From Psychrobacter sp. (GTDB lineage Bacteria; Pseudomonadota; Gammaproteobacteria; Pseudomonadales; Moraxellaceae): a stretch of DNA of 18,340 bases. The notes under the pieces are model-generated. The model was not told where the DNA came from. It saw nothing but the letters and a program-made list of their open reading frames with translations, and ran no database searches. Position 1 is the first letter of the stretch, and each line of letters begins with the position of its first letter. The stretch spans positions 1 through 18,340 of the forward strand of contig NZ_JAKDJE010000058.1 of NCBI RefSeq assembly GCF_030454045.1. The letters are read 5' to 3'. This document shows positions 7,723 to 13,454 of this stretch, in pieces. The translations under genes and the position numbers were made by a program.

Positions 7723-8418
7723 CTAATTAATCACAGAATATAGGGCAATACCAATGGTAGCGATAAGAACGACACCCGCTATTCTATTACGACGACGAAT
7801 TTTCTGACGTCTTAATTTAGTTTGCCCGCGGCTGGCTTGATATTGCTCGATATATATCTCACCCTCATAGTCCTTATCAAAGATTTTGATGTAGCCAGAC
7901 GGTAGAGGGGTCACACTTAGATTAGATTGACATTTTATCATTGCTGCATCAAAACTATCTTGATCTACTTGTGTTCTTTTACCAGCCGATTGTTCTTCAA
8001 TCCATTGATTTATAAACTTTAAAGTTGCTTCAGTATTTTTAAAGAAGAGAGTGCCTGTGAGGTAATCATGTGACATACCTTTTTTACCTTTAGCTACATA
8101 AACTGATATATCTGTTTCAATTGTATCAAAATAGTCTAAAGGTGCCTTAACTAATGCATCTGCATCTAAATACACAATGTTCATGTTGGGATAAAGCTTT
8201 AAGTATTCTAATATAAAGTAAGGCTTTATACGTGTGTTTGCTTCCCAATATCCAGCATCTTCAACTTGGCTCAAATGATAGTTAAGACCAAATAGAACTA
8301 AAGATTCTTTTAGTCGCATCGCGTGTTCTTTGTAACTTGCTGTGAAATAGCAGCACACGACAAAGCTTTTGTTTTCATCAATATTTGTATCAACATTATT
8401 CTGTATAAGAGGGTTCAT
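7723..8418 (-). CDS. Putative D-x-D glycosyltransferase with a C-terminal membrane anchor
   Basis: Probable nucleotide-diphospho-sugar transferase; donor and acceptor are unknown. From this start the protein has 231 residues. It begins its conserved part at F-V-V-C-C-Y-F-T (19-26), continues with W-E-A-N-T-R-I-K-P-Y-F-I-L and the metal-binding Y-L-D-A-D (D-A-D at 85-87), and has a Q-V-D-Q-D-S-F segment typical of the second half of GT-A domains. The last 20 or so residues (about 212-231) form one hydrophobic segment preceded by the basic stretch R-R-Q-K-I-R-R-R-N-R, so the catalytic domain should stay in the cytosol on a tail anchor. An earlier in-frame ATG at 8487 overlaps the upstream gene by 13 bases and would add 23 residues. 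Neither start has a good ribosome binding site; I prefer 8418 because the added residues look non-conserved. Confidence 0.65.
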   Translation of the reverse strand: MNPLIQNNVDTNIDENKSFVVCCYFTASYKEHAMRLKESLVLFGLNYHLSQVEDAGYWEANTRIKPYFILEYLKLYPNMNIVYLDADALVKAPLDYFDTIETDISVYVAKGKKGMSHDYLTGTLFFKNTEATLKFINQWIEEQSAGKRTQVDQDSFDAAMIKCQSNLSVTPLPSGYIKIFDKDYEGEIYIEQYQASRGQTKLRRQKIRRRNRIAGVVLIATIGIALYSVIN

Positions 8419-8474
8419 AGTGTTTTCAAAATTATATTGGTTGTAAATTAATAAGAGGTATTGTTTGAAATTAA

Positions 8475-9233
8475 CTAACGCCACCATTTGGATTTTTCGT
8501 CTTTATGCAGACTTTTTACTAAACTAAATGCTGTGTTTTCTGTTTGTAGCTGATTAAAAACATATAATAATATAGTGGTAGCTAATAAATCCTTATCTTT
8601 AAATTTCTCATAACGATTACGCATATTCTTCAATGTATCATCAGCACCAATGCGGAAGTACGTTAACCCATTATATAAGGTCAAATGCTCGGCATATAGA
8701 GCATTTATATTTTCCTCATGGGTGGTCTTTATGTCTTTCAATCCGCACAAGTATGTTTGCGTTTCATATACTTTAAGTGTATTTACCAGTGTAGTCACAT
8801 TGAGCAAAATCGCAGAGCGTAGAGGATCCGTTGAATGGTCGACAAAAGTATCGCATGCAGATACTATCCAGCGTAAAGATAGACTGTTCAATAAAAAATC
8901 AGACTCAGCCTCCCATAACCTTTCAAACTCTTTAAAAGTTTCTTGCAGTTTGTATCCACGGCGTAAAAGAATAATTAATGTGGCATGATAAAAACAGATT
9001 TCTGGCTGATTAATAAACTCTGCCTTGACCTTATTAAGATGATCAGATAGATTTTTTAAACGCGGTTTGTGAGCATCTTCTACCCATTCAACTTCGTTTT
9101 CTGTTAGGATTTTGGCTTTCATATCTGCATAGGATTTATTGGAGTAACTCGATAGAGCTTCGCTGGCACCCAACTTTTTTTCACTAGCAAATAGTAGAAC
9201 TGCTTTTCTTTTCCATCCAGACAACTCTTTCAT
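8475..9233 (-). CDS. Hypothetical protein of unknown function
   Basis: I do not recognise this 252-residue protein. It is rich in charged residues and leucine and looks largely alpha-helical. There is no signal peptide, no clear transmembrane helix, no D-x-D motif and no nucleotide-binding loop. Segments such as F-E-R-L-W-E-A-E-S and L-L-A-T-T-I-L-L-Y-V-F-N-Q-L suggest packed helices, possibly a helical-repeat scaffold. The coding call is supported by an uninterrupted frame, a strong ribosome binding site (GGGGAG, complement of 9244-9249, 10 bases before ATG) and placement inside a same-strand operon. Its 3' end abuts, and possibly overlaps, the tail-anchored glycosyltransferase, so the two may act together. 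It could be a chaperone, a chain-length or assembly factor, or a divergent transferase; the sequence does not decide. Confidence 0.65.
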   Translation of the reverse strand: MKELSGWKRKAVLLFASEKKLGASEALSSYSNKSYADMKAKILTENEVEWVEDAHKPRLKNLSDHLNKVKAEFINQPEICFYHATLIILLRRGYKLQETFKEFERLWEAESDFLLNSLSLRWIVSACDTFVDHSTDPLRSAILLNVTTLVNTLKVYETQTYLCGLKDIKTTHEENINALYAEHLTLYNGLTYFRIGADDTLKNMRNRYEKFKDKDLLATTILLYVFNQLQTENTAFSLVKSLHKDEKSKWWR

Positions 9234-9266
9234 TGAGTCATCACTCCCCTTGTTTATTTTAAAGTT

Positions 9267-10115
9267 CTATATGTTTCTAAATAAACCCTTAGATACAGGA
9301 GACTTATTAGTAACTTTAACCCCATGCTGATTATACACTTTACCCATCAAGTCAAATGAGGGTACGATACGATCGGTGATGGCCTTATCAAGTTTACAAG
9401 GGGCAACCTCATCTTTACTTTCATAAAATCTAGGTTGGCTGCTATTAATTAAGTCAATGCCGTATAAGTTAATGTGTTTGGCTCCCAAAGTATAAGCCAA
9501 TTGGGCAGCGACAAAAGCTACCGTGCCAGCTTCAACAAAGCCATTTTCTATATTTAAAGAAACGCCAATAGGTTTAGGGTAGCTTGTAGAGTCGATTACA
9601 AAGTCTTGATGGTCTTTAAACTTATTCAAAGAAAGTTTTTTCTTAGCTACTTTGTCCAGTATAGGAAGAGACTTTAAAAGGCTAGTTTTATTATTAACAA
9701 GTAACGGTCTATCTACAGGGTAGATTATATTAATAAAATCGTGATATTTTTCTATGAGTTCAGGTAAGCTCTCTGCAAGCGAATATAGAACTGGCTTGGT
9801 AATGAACAAGGGTTGACCAGAATATATATTCTCTATGATTTTGGGATTATGTTTAATGAATCTATCATCACTAATCACATAGCCAATTATTTTAGCAAAG
9901 TTAAAATTTTCGAGTAGAGTAATACTGCCATTAACAAAAATAGTAGGGCTATCTAGAAAGTCCTTGTCATAATTCATATTACTTATTGAAGGGCCAGAGG
10001 CTATTATATTGACAGACAAATCCTTATAGCTAACTAAATCGTTTTTCTGTGTAAATCTGACAATAGAATATGAATTATTAAAGGCTTTAATTTCAACATA
10101 CTTTGGAGGTTTCAT
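9267..10115 (-). CDS. WaaZ-like / GT42-like LPS core glycosyltransferase
   Basis: Probable glycosyltransferase of the lipopolysaccharide core, resembling WaaZ (the enzyme linked to the third Kdo in E. coli) and more distantly the GT42 sialyltransferases. The 282-residue chain has S-G-P-S (40-43), then V-N-G-S (61-64), I-S-D-D-R-F (81-86), A-G-T-V-A-F-V-A-A-Q-L-A-Y-T-L-G (196-211) and G-I-D-L (219-222) followed by R-F-Y-E (229-232). From memory, WaaZ shows the same order: S-G-P, N-G-S, T-D-V-R-F, A-F-A-A-I-Q-I-A-Y-S-L, G-L-D-L and R-F-Y-D. This points to a CMP-sugar donor such as CMP-Kdo or CMP-sialic acid, which is an inference. No membrane segment is visible. The ribosome binding site is weak. 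A possible promoter lies in the 99-base gap to ugd. The gene is clearly AT-rich. Confidence 0.6.
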   Translation of the reverse strand: MKPPKYVEIKAFNNSYSIVRFTQKNDLVSYKDLSVNIIASGPSISNMNYDKDFLDSPTIFVNGSITLLENFNFAKIIGYVISDDRFIKHNPKIIENIYSGQPLFITKPVLYSLAESLPELIEKYHDFINIIYPVDRPLLVNNKTSLLKSLPILDKVAKKKLSLNKFKDHQDFVIDSTSYPKPIGVSLNIENGFVEAGTVAFVAAQLAYTLGAKHINLYGIDLINSSQPRFYESKDEVAPCKLDKAITDRIVPSFDLMGKVYNQHGVKVTNKSPVSKGLFRNI

Positions 10116-10184
10116 AAGATAGACTTTTATTCACAGTTTGGCAATCAAATATATTGTTTAGTATATATAAAAGCATTAAGTATA

Positions 10185-10213
10185 ATTATAGTTCCAGTCT
10201 ACTTTTTAATAAA
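10185..10213 (-). promoter_or_regulatory. Candidate promoter upstream of the WaaZ-like gene
   Basis: On the minus strand, TTTATT (complement of 10208-10213) is separated by 17 bases from a perfect TATAAT (complement of 10185-10190). The -35 is weak (three of six). Transcription would begin near 10178, leaving about 60 bases before the start codon. The region is very AT-rich, so chance matches are likely. Confidence 0.3.
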
Positions 10214-10214
10214 A

Positions 10215-11384
10215 CTATTGATCGTTACCAAATAAATCTCTGGTAAATACTTTATCAGCCACGTCATTTAGCTCATCTGCCCTACGGTTAGCGACAATGA
10301 TATCACTGATAGACTTAAATTCTTCTAGATCCCGAATGACTCTTGAGTTGTAAAATAGATCTTCTTGTAAAGCGGGCTCATATACAACTACCTCAATTCC
10401 CTTGGCCTTGATTCGCTTCATCACACCTTGAATAGATGAAGCTCTAAAATTATCTGAGCCACTTTTCATTGTCAATCTATGTACACCGACGATCTTAGGG
10501 TTTTTAGAAATTATAGTATTGGCTATAAAGTCTTTACGAGTCTTATTAGAGTCAACAATAGCTTTAATTAGATTGCTTGGAACTTCATCGTAATTGGCCA
10601 ATAACTGCTTGGTATCTTTTGGTAGGCAGTAGCCACCATAACCAAATGAGGGGTTGTTGTAATGACTACCAATACGTGGGTCTAGCCCTACACCTTCAAT
10701 AATTTGTCTGGTATCAAGTCCGTAAGTTTGAGCATAAGTATCGAGTTCGTTAAAGTAAGCCACACGCATTGCGAGATAGGTATTTGAAAACAGCTTAATA
10801 GCTTCCGCCTCAGTTGATTCAGTATAAAGAATAGGAACATCTTTTTTAATAGCACCCTCAAGCAATAGCGTAGCAAATTGCTTAGCTTTTTCTAGCTGAC
10901 CACCGATAATAATTCGAGAAGGGTAGAGGTTATCATGTAGAGCTTGACCCTCTCTCAAAAATTCAGGTGAAAATATAATGTTTTTTGTAGATAGACGATC
11001 TTTTAGATTTTCGGTGAATCCAACAGGAACCGTAGATTTAATAACGATTAATGCATTTTTATTGACTGCGAGCACCTCATCGATAACTGATTCAACACTT
11101 TTGGTGTTAAAAAAATTTGTCTCAGGGTCATAATCGGTTGGAGTAGCAATAATTATGATATCAGCATGTTTATATGCTACTTTTGCCTCTAAAGTTGCAT
11201 TAAAGTTAATGCTTTTATTGGCTAAGAAGTCTTCAATATCTTTATCTTCAAGAGGTGATTGCTTGAGGTTAAGCAGGTCAGCTCTTTCAGGAACAATATC
11301 AACAGCTATGACCTCGTTATGTTGTGCAAGCAACATAGCGTTAGATAATCCGACATAACCTGTACCTACTACGGTGATATTCAT
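10215..11384 (-). CDS. ugd: UDP-glucose 6-dehydrogenase
   Basis: Cytosolic NAD-dependent enzyme that oxidises UDP-glucose to UDP-glucuronic acid in two steps. The 389 residues fit the short enterobacterial form (E. coli Ugd has 388). The sequence begins M-N-I-T-V-V-G-T-G-Y-V-G-L-S (Rossmann loop G-T-G-Y-V-G at 7-12). It continues with I-I-A-T-P-T-D-Y (78-85), K-S-T-V-P-V-G (116-122) and S-P-E-F-L-R-E-G (139-146), and has the catalytic cysteine C253 in F-G-Y-G-G-Y-C-L-P-K-D. The GDP-mannose dehydrogenase family is excluded by these UDP-glucose-type motifs. UDP-GlcA would serve as a donor or precursor for one of the nearby glycosyltransferases, but no epimerase, decarboxylase or obvious glucuronosyltransferase identifies which. 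It lies between two glycosyltransferases on the same strand. Confidence 0.93.
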   Translation of the reverse strand: MNITVVGTGYVGLSNAMLLAQHNEVIAVDIVPERADLLNLKQSPLEDKDIEDFLANKSINFNATLEAKVAYKHADIIIIATPTDYDPETNFFNTKSVESVIDEVLAVNKNALIVIKSTVPVGFTENLKDRLSTKNIIFSPEFLREGQALHDNLYPSRIIIGGQLEKAKQFATLLLEGAIKKDVPILYTESTEAEAIKLFSNTYLAMRVAYFNELDTYAQTYGLDTRQIIEGVGLDPRIGSHYNNPSFGYGGYCLPKDTKQLLANYDEVPSNLIKAIVDSNKTRKDFIANTIISKNPKIVGVHRLTMKSGSDNFRASSIQGVMKRIKAKGIEVVVYEPALQEDLFYNSRVIRDLEEFKSISDIIVANRRADELNDVADKVFTRDLFGNDQ

Positions 11385-11472
11385 GAAGAGTCCAATGTTA
11401 TAGGTGGTTGATTGTTTTCAAGAAGTTATGACTTAACCTGCAGCATCTATTGGCATAGTTTCTTATTTAAAC

Positions 11473-12276
11473 TCATTGCCAATGCTCCTTCAACCAAGGG
11501 CTTGGCTTGACATGACGATACCATTTACCACCGTCTCCAGCTATCGCATCTGGTGGATTAATCTCCCCGTGGAAGATAACGATTTTTGCGCCGTCAGGAA
11601 GTTTTGGTGTTCGTACAAAGTTAAATGGGATGGGTGCGATGCATTGATATTTAAAACTCACGCACCATGTCTTGTCCCAATACTCCAGATGATGATGTTC
11701 ACGTAAATAATTCGACAAATAGGCTTGTTCGTGGCGAACTTGCTGGCGAATGGTATCAAAGTTACGCTCAAAATTTGCTAACAAATCCGGGTAGGTATTC
11801 ATACCGATGTTAAAGCGATACACGGAGCTGTTACCAATCATCCGCCAAGGCTTTTTCCAGTCACGGATAATGACGACACTATCATCATGCTTGGCTTCAT
11901 AAGTGAAAAAAGCATCTATATTATCGACAATCACAATATCAATATCTAAAAATAGTGCGATACCTTTTAGACCATATAATTCAGTTTTAAAGGTAGTAAG
12001 CTTTTTCCAGCCGCGTTCAGGTAGCCCAGCTGGTAGATTAAGCTCAGGAATAGGATAGCATTGAACGGCAGGGTCAATACCAGTGCTGTCATCGGTGAGA
12101 CAGAGCATTTGAAAGTCTAAAGTCAAATGTCTGCTGACCATATTGTATAAGCGATTGACATATTCAGGACCATACTTGTCACCCCATTTCATACAGATGA
12201 TATAACGCTTTTCAGCAGCATTTGTACTGGTTTGCTTAGGGCCTATAGATGAGGTCTTAGTTACGTCAGATGTCAT
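11473..12276 (-). CDS. Putative D-x-D glycosyltransferase (paralog of the gene at 1141-1977)
   Basis: Probable cytosolic GT-A-type glycosyltransferase of unknown specificity. The 267-residue protein shares its layout with the plus-strand gene at 1141: I-I-C-M-K-W-G-D-K-Y-G (26-36), L-Y-N-M-V-S-R-H (43-50), M-L-C-L-T-D-D-S-T-G (57-66), the metal-binding F-L-D-I-D-I-V-I-V-D (D-I-D at 111-113) and V-I-F-H-G-E-I-N-P near the C-terminus. The first 20 or so residues are Ser/Thr-rich and probably disordered; the nearest ATG has no strong ribosome binding site, so the exact start is uncertain. Gaps of 130 bases to the lipid A acyltransferase gene upstream and 88 bases to ugd downstream leave room for separate promoters. 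The paralogs differ enough that they probably use different donors or acceptors. Confidence 0.72.
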   Translation of the reverse strand: MTSDVTKTSSIGPKQTSTNAAEKRYIICMKWGDKYGPEYVNRLYNMVSRHLTLDFQMLCLTDDSTGIDPAVQCYPIPELNLPAGLPERGWKKLTTFKTELYGLKGIALFLDIDIVIVDNIDAFFTYEAKHDDSVVIIRDWKKPWRMIGNSSVYRFNIGMNTYPDLLANFERNFDTIRQQVRHEQAYLSNYLREHHHLEYWDKTWCVSFKYQCIAPIPFNFVRTPKLPDGAKIVIFHGEINPPDAIAGDGGKWYRHVKPSPWLKEHWQ

Positions 12277-12349
12277 AATGCACTCGTATTGAGATAATAG
12301 TCAGATAAATGAAGGGCTAATAAAAATAAAAAAATATAGAGTTCAGCCA

Positions 12350-12358
12350 ATATTAACA
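12350..12358 (-). promoter_or_regulatory. Candidate extended -10 promoter for the glycosyltransferase at 12276
   Basis: On the minus strand, TGT-TAATAT matches an extended -10 element about 75 bases before the start codon. No good -35 is visible. The context (TATGnTAATAT) resembles the element in front of the paralog at 1141. This is a sequence match only. Confidence 0.27.
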
Positions 12359-12406
12359 TAGCTGTGATTGATGATATGTCTAAATCAGTAAACGATAGTA
12401 CAGTTA

Positions 12407-13387
12407 TTACTTGCGATTATCGATGTTAGTGCCATCAGTAAAAGAACCACTTACATCGTTACCAGAACGACTACCAGTAGCGTGATGAGACCGAATAAAG
12501 GCTTCTAAAGTGGCTTTATCTTTTCGGTAAGGATTGCCTAGATTTGGTATGCGCTTAAAACGTCGATAGCCCCACATATAGTGACTATAGTTGTCTTTAA
12601 TCATATGCTCCATGGCTTGATTGAGTGCGTGAGTCGCTACTTCGGTATTGCGGTCATATAGCGCTGGATCGTCGAGCTTATAGCAGTAAATATCAAAACC
12701 GCGTCCATCATTACGACGAATACAAGACAAGCCAACTAAGGCACATTTGGTTTTGCTCGCCAGTTTTGAGGCAAGGGTACTGGTTAATGTTTTGATACCA
12801 AAGAAAGGAACGACTACGCCGCCTGACGGATCTGGGACGTGGTCTGGTAATACAATACTAAAGCCGCCTTGCTTGAGGGTTTTAAACACGGCTTTAACAC
12901 CGCTACCATCGGTAGGCACCAAGGTTGCATTAAGACGCGCACGACCTTGCAAGATAAATTCATTAGCGAATCTGCCGTCTACAGGCTTGTACATAATAGT
13001 TGGCGAACCAAACTGATTGAGCCACGCGTTCATCATCTCCCATGTACCGAGATGAGGGACGATAGCAAGCATGCCATTGGGATTGGCAAGACCTTCTAGT
13101 AGAATATCTTTATTATGGACGTCACGAATCTGGGCAATACTCCATTCAGGTGGCATTGCCCAGCTTTTTATAGATTCGATACTGCTCAGACATTGATGAT
13201 AGATGATGTCTTTGGTCAGCGCGCGTTTTTGCGGCTCAGACAATTTGTCCGTAATCAGCGCCATATTAATATGAATGGTACGCATGATGCTGAGACTGGG
13301 TATCTTGACGATAACCCAAGCGACAAAACGTGCCAGCATCTGTAGTACAGACAATGGCACGAATTTAAAAATATGATACGGATTCAT
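12407..13387 (-). CDS. LpxL/HtrB-type lipid A late acyltransferase
   Basis: Membrane-associated acyltransferase of the lysophospholipid acyltransferase superfamily, expected to add a secondary acyl chain to Kdo-lipid A at the cytosolic face of the inner membrane. From the ATG at 13387 the protein has 326 residues, close to LpxL and LpxM. The N-terminal hydrophobic segment (about 6-30) is the usual anchor. The catalytic H-x4-E motif is present as H-L-G-T-W-E (H112, E117), and L-P-D-H-x-P followed by G-G-V-V-V-P-F-F-G matches the second family block. A GTG two codons upstream (13393) is also in frame, but GAG at the expected distance favours the ATG. It lies 67 bases after aspS on the same strand with no visible terminator between, so read-through from aspS is likely. 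The polar tail (about 300-326) looks disordered. LpxL and LpxM cannot be told apart by eye. Confidence 0.82.
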   Translation of the reverse strand: MNPYHIFKFVPLSVLQMLARFVAWVIVKIPSLSIMRTIHINMALITDKLSEPQKRALTKDIIYHQCLSSIESIKSWAMPPEWSIAQIRDVHNKDILLEGLANPNGMLAIVPHLGTWEMMNAWLNQFGSPTIMYKPVDGRFANEFILQGRARLNATLVPTDGSGVKAVFKTLKQGGFSIVLPDHVPDPSGGVVVPFFGIKTLTSTLASKLASKTKCALVGLSCIRRNDGRGFDIYCYKLDDPALYDRNTEVATHALNQAMEHMIKDNYSHYMWGYRRFKRIPNLGNPYRKDKATLEAFIRSHHATGSRSGNDVSGSFTDGTNIDNRK

Positions 13388-13454
13388 AACCACTCACATG
13401 GCGATGAATCGCGTAACAAGCACTGTAGACAGCAATAGTACATCATCAAATGTT

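Noticed and set aside
8650..8988. A 112-codon plus-strand open frame opposite the unknown helical protein gene
   Set aside because: It has no recognisable domain or good ribosome binding site, lies fully antisense to a better supported frame with a strong ribosome binding site, and runs against the operon.
2969..12276. JUMPstart/ops element, CRISPR array, insertion sequence or tRNA attachment site in the glycan locus
   Set aside because: I looked for an ops core (GGCGGTAG), regularly spaced repeats, transposase frames and tRNA-like folds and saw none.
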